Source: Parenemella sanctibonifatiensis (GTDB taxonomy: Bacteria; Actinomycetota; Actinomycetes; Propionibacteriales; Propionibacteriaceae). Taken from it: 64,000 nt of DNA. The stretch spans positions 682,001-746,000 of the forward strand of contig NZ_NMVJ01000006.1 of the NCBI RefSeq assembly GCF_002250565.1. Reading direction: 5' to 3'. Under the pieces are notes generated by a model. That model had not been told where the DNA came from, made no database searches, and worked only from the letters and a program-made list of their open reading frames with translations. Positions 1 through 9,156 of the stretch are shown in pieces; the first letter of the stretch is position 1; each line of letters begins with the position of its first letter. Made by a program: the position numbers and the translations under genes.

Positions 1-227
1 AACGAGCGGTCGCCGCCCTCGCCCGGCACGGCGTACGCCTGCTGACCGTCCGCGCGTCGGATCCGGACCGCGCCGACCTCGAGCAGGTCCTTGGACAGCG
101 TCGGCTGGGCCACCTCGACGCCCTCGTCGGCGAGTCGCTGGGCGAGTTCGGCCTGCGAACCGATCACTTCGTTGACCAGCAGGTCAATGATCCGTTGCTG
201 GCGGGCAGTCTTGCTGAGCCGCACCAT
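1..227 (-). CDS. argR: Arginine repressor ArgR, N-terminal part (cut by left edge)
   Basis: Translation of the minus strand from the ATG at 227 gives MVRLSKTARQQRIIDLLV followed by a winged-helix region with the ArgR-type stretch AQPTLSKDLLEVG. This is the DNA-binding domain that recognises ARG boxes; the C-terminal arginine-binding and hexamerisation domain lies outside the window. The ATG follows the argD stop by one base, so the gene is the distal member of the arg operon and is probably translationally coupled. ArgR represses arginine synthesis when arginine is plentiful, and the likely local target is the pair of palindromes in front of argC. The identification rests on about 75 residues but the fit and the context are strong. 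Confidence 0.88.
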   Translation of the reverse strand, partial: MVRLSKTARQQRIIDLLVNEVIGSQAELAQRLADEGVEVAQPTLSKDLLEVGAVRIRRADGQQAYAVPGEGGDRS

Positions 228-228
228 G

Positions 229-1470
229 TCAGCCCCGGGCTGCGTCGAGCAGGTCCGGCAGCGCTGTCACGAAGCTGTCGATCTGCTCCGGGGTCACCAC
301 CAGGGAGGGCGCCAGCCGAAGCACGGACGGACGGGGGGCGTTGATGATGAACCCCGCCGCCAACGCTGCGGCAGCCACGGCGGAGCCACGCTCGGCCCAT
401 TCACCGGTCAGTTCGATACCGAGCAGCAGGCCCGCACCGCGTACGCCGGCAATTCCTGGATGCTGCAGCGCCAGCACCCCCTCACGCAGCTGCGCGCCAC
501 GTTCCCGGGCCGCCACCAGCAGACCGTCCTCGTCGATGACCGCCAAGGTCGTCAGCGCCACTGTCGCAGCCAGCGGATTGCCACCGAAGGTGGTCCCGTG
601 GGCGCCGGGCTCGAAGAGCTCCGCGGCACGGCCGACGCCAATGCAGGCGCCGACGGGGAAGCCCGCACCCAGGCCCTTGGCGAGCGTGATGACGTCGGGC
701 TGGACCCCCTGCCCCACGCTCAGCAGCCAGCTGCCGCAACGGCCGATGCCAGTCTGGACCTCGTCGACCCACATGAGCGCCCCGGTGCGATCGCACACCT
801 CGCGAACGCCGGCCAGGTAACCCTCCGGTGGCACCACCACACCGTTCTCACCCTGAATCGGTTCCAGCACCACGGCCGCGGTCTGGTCGTCGACGGCTGC
901 CGCGAGGGCAGCCAGGTCGCCGTACGGGACGAAGCTCACCTCGCCGGGCAGTGGCTCGAAGGGAGTCCGATACTTCGGTGTGTGGGTGAGCGCGAGCGCC
1001 CCCATGGTGCGGCCGTGGAAGCTGCCCTCCATCGCCACGATCTTGGTACGTCCGGTGAGGCGGGTCAGCTTGAAGGCGGCCTCATTGGCCTCAGTTCCTG
1101 AATTGCACAGGAAGGTCCGGGCCGGCAGCGTCGGGTTGAGTTCGGAGGCCATCGTTGACAGCCGCTCGGCCAACGCCACCTGGACATCGGTGGTGAACAG
1201 GTTGCTGACGTGCATCAGCAGACCTGCCTGGCGCCCGATCGCCGCAACGATGTCGGGGTGCGCATGGCCCAGCGAGTTGACCGCGATGCCGGAGAAGAGA
1301 TCCAGGTAACGAGTGCCGCCGCGGCTCCAGACCCAGCACCCTTCGCCGCGCTCCAAGATCTGGGCCGGCTCGGGGAAGGTGTGCATCAGCACCCGGCGAT
1401 ACCGGCTGGGCTGCGCGGGAGCGAGATTCTGGGGCGCATGGTCGACTGGGGCGTTTTCGGGATTCGTCAT
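229..1470 (-). CDS. argD: Acetylornithine aminotransferase ArgD
   Basis: A 413-residue class-III PLP aminotransferase. It converts N-acetylglutamate semialdehyde to N-acetylornithine using glutamate as amino donor. Visible signatures are the glycine-rich SGIAVNSLGHAHP region, CNSGTEANEAAFK (cofactor phosphate binding), SFHGRTMGALALT, the aspartate of WVDEVQTGIGR, and the Schiff-base lysine in TLAKGLGAG at about residue 265. It lies 29 bases after argB and directly before argR in one minus-strand operon. Length is normal for the family. In many actinobacteria argF follows argD; here it does not. The same family includes succinylornithine and ornithine aminotransferases, but the operon decides for ArgD. 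Confidence 0.96.
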   Translation of the reverse strand: MTNPENAPVDHAPQNLAPAQPSRYRRVLMHTFPEPAQILERGEGCWVWSRGGTRYLDLFSGIAVNSLGHAHPDIVAAIGRQAGLLMHVSNLFTTDVQVALAERLSTMASELNPTLPARTFLCNSGTEANEAAFKLTRLTGRTKIVAMEGSFHGRTMGALALTHTPKYRTPFEPLPGEVSFVPYGDLAALAAAVDDQTAAVVLEPIQGENGVVVPPEGYLAGVREVCDRTGALMWVDEVQTGIGRCGSWLLSVGQGVQPDVITLAKGLGAGFPVGACIGVGRAAELFEPGAHGTTFGGNPLAATVALTTLAVIDEDGLLVAARERGAQLREGVLALQHPGIAGVRGAGLLLGIELTGEWAERGSAVAAAALAAGFIINAPRPSVLRLAPSLVVTPEQIDSFVTALPDLLDAARG

Positions 1471-1499
1471 GGTGGCCTCTCTCAGTGGGTTCGGGAAAC

Positions 1500-2468
1500 T
1501 CAGCTCGGGCGTGCCACGTCGACGCGCGGGCCGGTCTGGACCGGGCCCACGGGGCTGGGGACCACCGGTCCGGGTTCGTCCGCGGTGACCATCGTGCCGA
1601 TGCCCTCGTTCGTGAACATCTCCAGCAGCAGCGCATGCTTGACGCGCCCGTCGATGACCGTGGCCCGTTCGACGCCACCACGGACCGCCCGCAAGCAGGC
1701 CTCCATCTTGGGGATCATGCCGCTGGCCAGGCTCGGCAACATCTCATCGAGCTCGTCGGCGGTGAGTTGGGCGATCGTGGTCGAGGTGTCGGGCCAGGCC
1801 GCGTACAGACCCTCGACATCGGTCAGCGCGACGAGTCGAGCCGCACCCAGCGCTTCGGCGATCGCTGCCGCGGCAGTGTCGGCGTTGAGGTTGTGGATGA
1901 CACCGTTGACGTCGGGTGCGACGCTGGAGATCACCGGGATCCGACCGGCGTCGATGAGGTCCTGGACCGCATACGGCCGCACCTGGGTGACATCGCCGAC
2001 CAGGCCGAGGTCGACCTGTTCGCCGTCCACCTCGGCGGTACGCCGCTCGGCCACCATCAGGCCGCCGTCCTCACCCGACTGACCCACCGCCAAGGGGCCG
2101 TGCTCGTTGATCAGCCCGACCAACTCCCGGCCCACCTGACCGGTCAGCACCATCCGGACCACTTCCATCACCTGAGGCGTGGTGACCCGGAAGCCGCCGC
2201 GGAACTCACTCTCGATGCCCAGGCGCTTGAGCATCGAGGAGATCTGCGGACCGCCGCCGTGGACCACGACGGGTCGAAGTCCGCAGCGCCGCAGGAACAC
2301 CACGTCTTGGGCGAAGGCCCGCTTGAGGTCGTCGTCGATCATGGCGTTGCCGCCGTACTTGACGACGATGGTCTTGCCACCGTAGCTCTCCAGCCAAGGC
2401 AGCGCCTCGATCAGGATGGAGGCCTTGGCGACCTGTTCCTCGGTGGAATGCTGGGTCCGGATCCTCAT
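1500..2468 (-). CDS. argB: Acetylglutamate kinase ArgB
   Basis: Phosphorylates N-acetylglutamate to N-acetylglutamyl-5-phosphate, the usual feedback-controlled step of the acetyl-cycle pathway. The 322-residue protein shows the amino-acid-kinase lysine motif KYGGNAM, the glycine-rich VHGGGPQI loop, [10 protein letters not shown], the asparagine-containing [11 protein letters not shown] segment and the C-terminal lysine motif GMIPKMEA. It begins with ATG overlapping the argJ stop by four bases (ATGA), so the two are translationally coupled. About 25 residues at the C terminus after the kinase core are proline-rich and probably disordered, making it slightly longer than most family members. Confidence 0.97.
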   Translation of the reverse strand: MRIRTQHSTEEQVAKASILIEALPWLESYGGKTIVVKYGGNAMIDDDLKRAFAQDVVFLRRCGLRPVVVHGGGPQISSMLKRLGIESEFRGGFRVTTPQVMEVVRMVLTGQVGRELVGLINEHGPLAVGQSGEDGGLMVAERRTAEVDGEQVDLGLVGDVTQVRPYAVQDLIDAGRIPVISSVAPDVNGVIHNLNADTAAAAIAEALGAARLVALTDVEGLYAAWPDTSTTIAQLTADELDEMLPSLASGMIPKMEACLRAVRGGVERATVIDGRVKHALLLEMFTNEGIGTMVTADEPGPVVPSPVGPVQTGPRVDVARPS

Positions 2469-3661
2469 GTGGAGTACTCCGCGTTCTCCTTGACGTAGTC
2501 ATAGGTCAGGTCGTTGGTCCACACTGTCGCGCTCGCGTCACCGGCGTACAGCTCGATGTCGATGGTCACTGCGCGGGGGCTCAGGTCCACCAGCGAGCGG
2601 TCCTCGCCGATGGCGCCGCCGCGACAGACCTTCACGCCGTTGAAGCTGACGTCGAGTTGGTCGGGGTCGAAGGTGGCGTCGGTGGTGCCGACGCTGGCGA
2701 GCACCCGGCCCCAGTTGGGGTCGCTGCCGAAGACGGCGCACTTGAGCAGATTCGACCGGGCCACGCTGCGCGCGACCACGACAGCCTCGTCCTCGCTGAT
2801 CGCGCCCCGGACGGTCACCGCGATGTCATGGCTGGCACCCTCGGCATCGCTGAGCAGTTGCTGGGCCAGGTCATGGCAGACCGCGGTCAGCGCCGCGGTG
2901 AACTCCGACTCCGGCGGCTCTTCCCCACTGGCCCCACTGGCCAGCAGCGCCACGGTGTCATTGGTCGACATGCAGCCGTCGGAATCCAGCCGGTCGAACG
3001 TGACCCGAGTCGCCTCCGCCAGAGCGCGCTGGCCGATCTCGGCGGGCACCACCGCATCAGTGGTGATGACCACCAGCATGGTTGCGAGGCCCGGCGCCAA
3101 CATGCCAGCGCCCTTCGCCATCGCGCCGATGGTCCAGCCCGCCGCGGCACGGTGGCCGGCCTGCTTGGCCCTGGTGTCGGTGGTCATGATGGCCCGGGCC
3201 GCGTCAGCGCCGCCATCCTCGCTGAGGGTGCGGCAAGCGTCCGTGATGCCGGCCGACACCAGATCCATCGGCAACCGGGTACCGATCAGGCCGGTGGAGC
3301 AGACGGCGACGTCGTCGGCTGCCAGGTCAAGGGCAGTGGCGGTGGCCTGAGCCATCGCACGGGCATCTGCCATCCCGGCTTCACCGGTGCAGGCATTGGC
3401 ACCGCCCGAGTTGAGCACGATCGCCCGCAGGACGCCATCGGCGACAGCTTGGCGGGTGAGGTGCACCGGCGCTGCGGCGACCCGGTTGCTGGTGAGGACG
3501 ACCGCGGCATCGTGGCGTGGCCCAATGTTGTGGACAACGGCCAGATCGGAGCGTCCCGACCGCTTGAGACCGGCGGTGACGCCGGCGGCGCGGAAGCCAG
3601 CCGGGCTGGTGACACCGAGCGGGGGCCCGTCGGTGGCTGTCACGTCGTGAGGTGTCGTCAC
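2465..3661 (-). CDS. argJ: Bifunctional ornithine acetyltransferase / N-acetylglutamate synthase ArgJ
   Basis: ArgJ moves the acetyl group from N-acetylornithine to glutamate, recycling it, and in bifunctional forms can also use acetyl-CoA. The GTG start at 3661 overlaps the argC stop (GTGA) and gives 398 residues, the usual size; a longer open frame upstream has no family similarity. The autocleavage site is seen in [14 protein letters not shown], with cleavage expected between alanine and Thr194, producing alpha and beta chains. [10 protein letters not shown] and [17 protein letters not shown] are further family signatures. The protein ends with ENAEYST, matching the conserved C-terminal Y-S-T. 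Having argJ implies the economical cyclic pathway. Confidence 0.97.
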   Translation of the reverse strand: MTTPHDVTATDGPPLGVTSPAGFRAAGVTAGLKRSGRSDLAVVHNIGPRHDAAVVLTSNRVAAAPVHLTRQAVADGVLRAIVLNSGGANACTGEAGMADARAMAQATATALDLAADDVAVCSTGLIGTRLPMDLVSAGITDACRTLSEDGGADAARAIMTTDTRAKQAGHRAAAGWTIGAMAKGAGMLAPGLATMLVVITTDAVVPAEIGQRALAEATRVTFDRLDSDGCMSTNDTVALLASGASGEEPPESEFTAALTAVCHDLAQQLLSDAEGASHDIAVTVRGAISEDEAVVVARSVARSNLLKCAVFGSDPNWGRVLASVGTTDATFDPDQLDVSFNGVKVCRGGAIGEDRSLVDLSPRAVTIDIELYAGDASATVWTNDLTYDYVKENAEYST

Positions 3662-4689
3662 GGTGCTACTCCTTGCCCGTGCAGGCCGGTGGTCTCGGGC
3701 AGTCCCAGCGCGAGATTCATGCACTGGATGGCTGCCCCGGAGGTGCCCTTGGTGAGGTTGTCGAGTGCGGCGATGGCCACCAACCGGCCGGCGGCCTCGT
3801 CGACGGTCACCTGCACCTGGCACATGTTGGATCCGAGCGCCGATTGGGTCTGGGGCCACTGCCCCTCAGGCAGCAGCTGCACGAAGGGCTCGTCGGCGTA
3901 CGCCTCGAGATAGGCCTGCCGGACCTGGTCCGCGGTGGTCGGACTGGCCAACGGGGCGGTGCAGGTGGCCAGGATGCCGCGCGACATCGGCACCAGCACC
4001 GGGGTGAAACTGACGGTCGGCTCAGCGGCGCCAAGCCGGCGTAGGTTCTGCCGGATCTCGGGGTTGTGGCGGTGACCGCCACCGACCCCGTACGCGGTGG
4101 CCGAACCGAGCAGTTCTGATGCCATCAGGTGGGCCTTGGCAGCCTTGCCGGCGCCCGACGGTGCCGTCGGCGCGACGATGACGACATCCTCGCCCGTGAC
4201 CAGGCGCGCGGTGACGGCCGGCAACAGCGCCAAGGTGGCGGTGGTCGGGAAGCATCCCGGCACCGCGACCCGCCGGGTCTGGGCCAACACCTCGCGCTGG
4301 CCCGGCAGCTCCGGCATCCCGTAGGGCCAGGTGCCCGCATGGGGGCTGCCGTAGAAGGCCTGCCATTCCTGGCTGGATTCCAGCCGGAAGTCCGCACCGG
4401 CGTCGATGACCAGGGTGTCCTGGGAGAGCTCGGCGGCCAGCGGCCCGGAGGCGCCATGCGGCAGCGCCAGGAAGACGACATCGTGGCCTCGCAGCGTGGC
4501 CAGTTCGGTGGGTTCGACGATCCGATCGGCGTACGCGCTCAGCTGCGGATGATGCTGGACCAGGCGGTCACCGGCGCTGCTGCGCCCGGTCAGCGCGCCC
4601 ACCTCCACCTCGGGGTGTTGGGCGAGCAGCCGCAGCAGCTCGCCTCCCGCGTAGCCGGTGCAGCCGGCAATGGCCACCTTCACAGTCAT
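3658..4689 (-). CDS. argC: N-acetyl-gamma-glutamyl-phosphate reductase ArgC
   Basis: NADPH-dependent reduction of N-acetylglutamyl-phosphate to the semialdehyde. The protein has an N-terminal Rossmann motif AGCTGYAGGELLRLL and the catalytic cysteine in VAVPGCFPT (about residue 146), followed by APSGAGKAAK and the GHRHNPEI segment. It is the first gene of the arg operon. Two in-frame ATGs exist, at 4695 and 4689. Neither has a Shine-Dalgarno sequence. I chose 4689 because a -10-like CATAGT lies seven bases upstream, fitting a leaderless transcript, and because the protein then starts MTVKVAIAG. The promoter is overlaid by ARG-box palindromes. Confidence 0.95.
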   Translation of the reverse strand: MTVKVAIAGCTGYAGGELLRLLAQHPEVEVGALTGRSSAGDRLVQHHPQLSAYADRIVEPTELATLRGHDVVFLALPHGASGPLAAELSQDTLVIDAGADFRLESSQEWQAFYGSPHAGTWPYGMPELPGQREVLAQTRRVAVPGCFPTTATLALLPAVTARLVTGEDVVIVAPTAPSGAGKAAKAHLMASELLGSATAYGVGGGHRHNPEIRQNLRRLGAAEPTVSFTPVLVPMSRGILATCTAPLASPTTADQVRQAYLEAYADEPFVQLLPEGQWPQTQSALGSNMCQVQVTVDEAAGRLVAIAALDNLTKGTSGAAIQCMNLALGLPETTGLHGQGVAP

Positions 4690-4690
4690 G

Positions 4691-4723
4691 GGCATAACTA
4701 TGCCATGACTAGAATAGTTATTC
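4691..4723 (-). promoter_or_regulatory. Two tandem ARG-box-like operators at the argC start
   Basis: Two near-perfect inverted repeats lie side by side: 4691-4704 (GGCATA-AC-TATGCC) and 4712-4723 (GAATA-GT-TATTC). Both fit the core of the known ArgR box (TGMATwwwwATKCA) with one centre mismatch each, and their centres are 20 bases apart, the spacing used by paired ARG boxes bound by an ArgR hexamer. The proximal box covers the probable -10 and start codon of argC, so binding should block initiation directly. Binding by the ArgR of this same operon is inferred. Confidence 0.75.
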
Positions 4724-4752
4724 CAGTCTGTTCAGGTGCCCCACCCGGTGAC

Positions 4753-7278
4753 TCAGGTACGCAGGGTCGCGCCCGTCACCCGGGCGGCCTCTGCCACCGC
4801 GGCCTCCCGGGCCTTCGCCACCTCTGCGTCCTTGAGCGTGCGGTCGGAGGCACGGAATCGCAGCGCGTATGCCAGCGACACCTTCCCCTCCCCCAACTGC
4901 TCACCGGCGTACACGTCGAACAACCGGATCTCCTCCAGCAGCTCGCCGGCACCGGCGACCAGGGCGCGCTCGACCTCGGCCGCGGATGTGCCGGCATCAA
5001 CCACCAGCGCCACGTCCTCCTTGACCACCGGGTGGGGCGACAGCGCAGCGATGGTGCCGATCGCATCGGCGTGGGCCAACAACAGGTCAAGGTTGATCTC
5101 GGCCGCGCAGGCGCGTTCGGGAGCCTTCAGATCAGCCAGCATGCTGGGGTGGAGCTCGCCGGCATGGCCCACCACGACCTCACCGAGGCGGAACTCGGCG
5201 CAGCGACCCGGATGGAAGGGTGCGTGGCTCGCGTTCTGGCGGGTCAGCGTGAGGCCCAGCGTCCGAGCGACCGCCTCAACCGCGGCCACAGCGTGCTGCC
5301 AGGTGGCCGGTTGAGCCGGCTGGCCCGGCCGTGCCGGCACCCAGGCGCCCGTCAGCAACGCGCCCAGATGGGTCGGCTGGGGTGGCACGCTGGCGGCGAG
5401 CTGCTCCAGCTCAGCAGTGCTGGGCCGCTGGGCCAAACTGGGCCGGGGCGCCGGCACCGGGGTCTCGGATGCCCGGAAGACCGAGCCCACCTCGAAGATC
5501 GCCAGGTCATCGATGCCACGGCTGGTGTTGCGCAGCGCCGCTCGCAGCAGCCCGGGCAGCAGCGTGGACCGCAGGTCCGGTGAGGTCTCGGCGAGCGGGT
5601 TGGCCACCCGCACCGTGTTGCGACGCGGATCGGCCGCCGACACGCCGAGCACGTCGAGATCGTGGTCGGACTGCCACGGCAGCGTCAGCAACTCCACGAA
5701 GCCCTGGTCGGCCAGCGCGTGCACCACCGCTCGCCGGGCCCGCTGCCGGGCGGTGTAGCCGCGGCCACCGCTGGCCCGCGGCAGGATGCCGACGATGTTC
5801 TCCAGGCCGACCTTCTGGCCGACCTCCTCGACATAGTCATAGGGCTGCACCAGATCGGTACGCCACGTCGGCGGCGTGACCGTGATCTCGCCGCCGGTGC
5901 GGGCGACGGTGCACCCCGCTCCCTCCAGCGCCGTCACGACTTGGTCGGCGGTCACCGGCATACCGAGGATCCGCTGCGGCAGATCCACCCCGAAGGTGGT
6001 GCTGGGCATCGGCTCCGGCTCACCGGCGACGGTGACCTCCGGGCTGATGGTGCCGCCGGCGTACCTCACCAGCAGCTCAGCGGCGCGCCGGGCGGCAGCG
6101 ACACAGGCGCCGTGGTCGACGCCACGTTCGAAGCGCTTGGATGACTCCGAGGTGAGCTTGACGGTGCGCGCGGTGCGCGACACCGAGGCCGGTTCGAAAG
6201 CGGCTGCCTCGATCACCACGTCGGTGGTGGTCTCACTCATCTCGGTGCTGGCACCGCCCATCACCCCGGCCAGGCCGATCGGGCCGGAATCGTCCACGAT
6301 CACCAGGTCACCGGCGGCCAGCGTGCGTACCGCGCCGTCCAGCGTGGTCAGCGTCTCCCCGTCATGAGCAGCGCGTACGCCCAGTCCCCCGGCCAACTTG
6401 CCGGCGTCGTAACCGTGCAGCGGGTTGCCGAGCTCGAGCATGACGTAGTTGGTGATGTCGATCGGCAGGGACAGCGAGCGGATGTCCGACTGTGCCAACC
6501 GACGGCTCATGAAGGCCGGCGTCGGTCGGGTGGGGTCGATCCCAGTCACCGACAGCGCGACGAAGCGGCGGCAACGGGGATCCTCGATGCTCACCGGGAT
6601 CGCACCCTCGACCGGCGCCAGGTCCGCCGCCACCGGGTCCGGTCCGACCGGGTCGGTGAAGGAGACCTGGAGCGCCTGCCCAAGCTCTCGGGCCAGGCCG
6701 CGGATGGACAGGCAGTGGGCCATGTCGGGAGTCACCTCGAGGTCGAAGACGACCTCGTCAGCCCCCAGCAGCGGCAGCGCCGGATCGCCCGGCACCGCGC
6801 CATCGAGCAGTTCCTCGCTGAGGACGATGATGCCGTCGCTGCCGTCATCAGGCAGACCGAGCTCGTCGGCGGCGCAGATCATGCCGTCGGAGAGGTGACC
6901 GTAGGTCTTGCGGGCGGCGATGGCGAAATCGCCCGGCAGCACCGAGCCGGGCAGCGCGACCACGACTTGATCTCCGACGGAGAAGTTGTGGGCGCCGCAG
7001 ACGATGCCCCGGCCGTCGGCCCCGTCCGGCCCGAAGGCCGGTGTGTTGTGCTCAGCGCCGACATCGACGGTGCACCAGTTGATGGTCTTGCCGTTCTTCT
7101 GTTCCTCCGGCACCAGCGACAGCACTCGACCGACCACGACCGGACCGGTGACCTCGGAGCCGGTGGCGATGTCCTCGACCTCGATGCCGAGCCGGACGAA
7201 GGTGTCGCGGAGCTGTTCGGTGGTCAACGAGTCGGGCAGGGCGACGCATTCACGCAACCACGAGACGGGTGCCTTCAT
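4753..7278 (-). CDS. pheT: Phenylalanine--tRNA ligase beta subunit PheT
   Basis: The large subunit of the alpha2-beta2 PheRS; 841 residues. Domain order visible: N-terminal tRNA-binding (EMAP-like) domain at about 40-150 with the motif VCGAHNFSVGDQVV, the B3/B4 editing domain around 210-380 including LGNPLHGYDAGKL, the B5 domain around 400-470, the catalytic-like core, and the C-terminal ferredoxin-fold anticodon-binding domain from about 745 (LSPHPVVKEDVALVVD). The ATG overlaps the pheS stop by four bases, so the subunits are made in a coupled way. The gene ends 57 bases before the arg operon on the same strand. Confidence 0.98.
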   Translation of the reverse strand: MKAPVSWLRECVALPDSLTTEQLRDTFVRLGIEVEDIATGSEVTGPVVVGRVLSLVPEEQKNGKTINWCTVDVGAEHNTPAFGPDGADGRGIVCGAHNFSVGDQVVVALPGSVLPGDFAIAARKTYGHLSDGMICAADELGLPDDGSDGIIVLSEELLDGAVPGDPALPLLGADEVVFDLEVTPDMAHCLSIRGLARELGQALQVSFTDPVGPDPVAADLAPVEGAIPVSIEDPRCRRFVALSVTGIDPTRPTPAFMSRRLAQSDIRSLSLPIDITNYVMLELGNPLHGYDAGKLAGGLGVRAAHDGETLTTLDGAVRTLAAGDLVIVDDSGPIGLAGVMGGASTEMSETTTDVVIEAAAFEPASVSRTARTVKLTSESSKRFERGVDHGACVAAARRAAELLVRYAGGTISPEVTVAGEPEPMPSTTFGVDLPQRILGMPVTADQVVTALEGAGCTVARTGGEITVTPPTWRTDLVQPYDYVEEVGQKVGLENIVGILPRASGGRGYTARQRARRAVVHALADQGFVELLTLPWQSDHDLDVLGVSAADPRRNTVRVANPLAETSPDLRSTLLPGLLRAALRNTSRGIDDLAIFEVGSVFRASETPVPAPRPSLAQRPSTAELEQLAASVPPQPTHLGALLTGAWVPARPGQPAQPATWQHAVAAVEAVARTLGLTLTRQNASHAPFHPGRCAEFRLGEVVVGHAGELHPSMLADLKAPERACAAEINLDLLLAHADAIGTIAALSPHPVVKEDVALVVDAGTSAAEVERALVAGAGELLEEIRLFDVYAGEQLGEGKVSLAYALRFRASDRTLKDAEVAKAREAAVAEAARVTGATLRT

Positions 7279-8351
7279 CGGGCCACTCCTTGCAGAGAAC
7301 GGGGGAATCGGACATCGCCTTCGACCATGTCACGCAGGTCGGTGGCATCGTTGCGGAACATGATCGCCCGCTCGATGCCCATGCCGAACGCGAAGCCGCT
7401 GTAGACCTCGGGATCGATGCCGCAGGCCTGCAGCACCCGCGGGTTGACGACACCGCAGCCGCCCCACTCGATCCAGCCCTCGGAGTCGCCGGCCCCGGCG
7501 AGCTCAAACTTCACATCCACCTCGGCACTGGGCTCAGTGAACGGGAAGTAGTGGGGCCGGAACCGGGTCTGGACGCCCTCGCCGAACAATGCAGTCGACA
7601 GGTGATCCAGCACTCCCTTGAGGTGGGCCATTGAGATGCCCTTGTCGATCACGAGGCCCTCGACCTGGTGGAAGACCGGCAGATGGGTGGCGTCGAAGGG
7701 GTCAGCCCGGAAGACCTTGCCCGGACACGCGACGTAGAGGGGCAGATCACGCTCCAGCATGGCCCGGATCTGGACCGGGGAGGTCTGCGTACGCAACAGC
7801 AGGTGGTGGTCCACCGGCTCGACGAACAGGGTGTCGGACAGCCCCCGGGCAGGGTGGTCCTCGGGCAGGTTGAGGGCGTCGAAGTTCATCCACTCGGTTT
7901 CGAGCTCGGGACCTTCGGCAATCTCCCAGCCCATCGCCACCAGGATGTCGGAGACCTCCTCGATCATGCCGGTGATCGGGTGGATCGCTCCCACCGGAGC
8001 GACGCCGACCGGCACCGTCATGTCAACGGCTTCGGCTTTCAGCCGGGCGGCCAGTTCGGCCTCGCCGACCTCGACCTCACGCTGTTTGAGGGCTTGGTTC
8101 ACCCGTCCGCGGGCCTGGCCGATCTGCTTTCCGGCGTCCTTGCGTTCCTGTGGTGGCAGTCCGCCGATCGCACGGTTGGCCAGCGCCAGCGCCGACCGGT
8201 CACCCGTGTGAGCCAGACGGGCTTGCTTCAACTCCGCCATGGTGGAGGCGGCGGCAAAAGCCATCAGCGCCTCGGTCACCGCCACCTCGACCTGCTCGGT
8301 CGACAGCGGCTTCACCTCCACCGGGTCATCGGTCTTGTTCGGCCCTGACAT
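7275..8351 (-). CDS. pheS: Phenylalanine--tRNA ligase alpha subunit PheS
   Basis: Catalytic subunit of PheRS, charging tRNA-Phe with phenylalanine; 358 residues. The N-terminal helical coiled-coil arm that contacts tRNA spans about residues 20-100. Class II motif 2 is seen in GKVFRADPFDATHLPVFHQ and motif 3 in GFAFGMGIERAIM. FRPHYFPFTEPSAEVDV forms the phenylalanine pocket region. The start is preceded by GAGGGGAG, a good ribosome site. A -10-like TAGACT lies about 35 bases upstream in the 103-base divergent region shared with the lipoprotein gene. No T-box or attenuator is evident before it. Confidence 0.98.
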   Translation of the reverse strand: MSGPNKTDDPVEVKPLSTEQVEVAVTEALMAFAAASTMAELKQARLAHTGDRSALALANRAIGGLPPQERKDAGKQIGQARGRVNQALKQREVEVGEAELAARLKAEAVDMTVPVGVAPVGAIHPITGMIEEVSDILVAMGWEIAEGPELETEWMNFDALNLPEDHPARGLSDTLFVEPVDHHLLLRTQTSPVQIRAMLERDLPLYVACPGKVFRADPFDATHLPVFHQVEGLVIDKGISMAHLKGVLDHLSTALFGEGVQTRFRPHYFPFTEPSAEVDVKFELAGAGDSEGWIEWGGCGVVNPRVLQACGIDPEVYSGFAFGMGIERAIMFRNDATDLRDMVEGDVRFPRSLQGVAR

Positions 8352-8442
8352 GGGCTCCCCTCTGGTTCGACGTACCGGGTCAGTCTAGGGAGGTGCACGC
8401 CGAGCGTGCGAGCCGTTTCGTCCCCGCCGCCGGCTGCCGGGG

Positions 8443-8448
8443 TACCGT
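8443..8448 (+). promoter_or_regulatory. -10 element TACCGT of a leaderless gene
   Basis: TACCGT ends six bases before the ATG at 8455, which would place the transcription start on the start codon. No Shine-Dalgarno sequence is present. Confidence 0.55.
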
Positions 8449-8454
8449 TCGTCC

Positions 8455-9156
8455 ATGGTGATGCTCTCGGTGGCCCCGGCCCGCCGCCTCGGTACGGCGC
8501 TGGCCGCCCTGGCCTTGGTCTGTGGCATCGCAGGCTGTGACGGCGGCACGCCGACTGAACCGGTCGAGCCGACCAGCCCCGATGTCACCACCTTCCAGCC
8601 CAGCGCCACGCCGTCGGCCGGTCCGGCCAGCTCGGCCACGCCAACCTCGACCGGGCCATCGCCGGCACCGAGCCCGAGCAGCCCGCCAGCGTCCACGCCG
8701 GCCGACGAGGCTCCCAGCGGTGCCCCGTTCACCACTGGCCCCTCGGAATCGGCTGGATTCGGATCAGAGGCGGGTGGCGCCCACGTGGCCGAGGTGGTGC
8801 GCTGCGGGCAACACGAAAGCTTCGACCGAGTGGTGGTCGAATACCGTGGCGAAGGCGGCACGCAATGGCATGCCCAACCCGCCGACGGCGCGTACCAATC
8901 AGGTTCGGGACGACGCCTCGACGTGGCTGGCGACCGATTCCTGACCGTGGTCATCACCGGTGTCACCAACCCCGAGAACGGCTGGGAGCCGCCGGCGCTA
9001 CTGGGCTGCGAGGGTGGCGTACTGCGTGGCATCCAACTGGAGTCCCCCTATGAGGGGCAGCAGTTGCTGCATCTGGGACTCGACCGTGACCTCGGCTATC
9101 GAATCTCGGTGCTCGATGATCCGCGCCGGGTGGTCATCGACATCGCCCACGACTGA
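8455..9156 (+). CDS. AMIN-like domain lipoprotein coupled to a two-component system
   Basis: A 233-residue exported lipoprotein. It has a signal peptide of about 27 residues ending in a lipobox (GIAGC), a long Pro/Ser/Thr-rich linker (about 30-100) and a C-terminal globular domain of about 125 residues with VVVEYRGEGG and RVVIDIAHD; this pattern resembles the actinobacterial AMIN-like lipoprotein family, known from annotation but without an assigned function. Its TGA overlaps the ATG of the sensor kinase by one base (TGATG), so the two are likely made together. A role as an extracytoplasmic partner of the kinase is inference. A -10 element places the transcript start at its ATG. Confidence 0.8.
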   Translation: MVMLSVAPARRLGTALAALALVCGIAGCDGGTPTEPVEPTSPDVTTFQPSATPSAGPASSATPTSTGPSPAPSPSSPPASTPADEAPSGAPFTTGPSESAGFGSEAGGAHVAEVVRCGQHESFDRVVVEYRGEGGTQWHAQPADGAYQSGSGRRLDVAGDRFLTVVITGVTNPENGWEPPALLGCEGGVLRGIQLESPYEGQQLLHLGLDRDLGYRISVLDDPRRVVIDIAHD

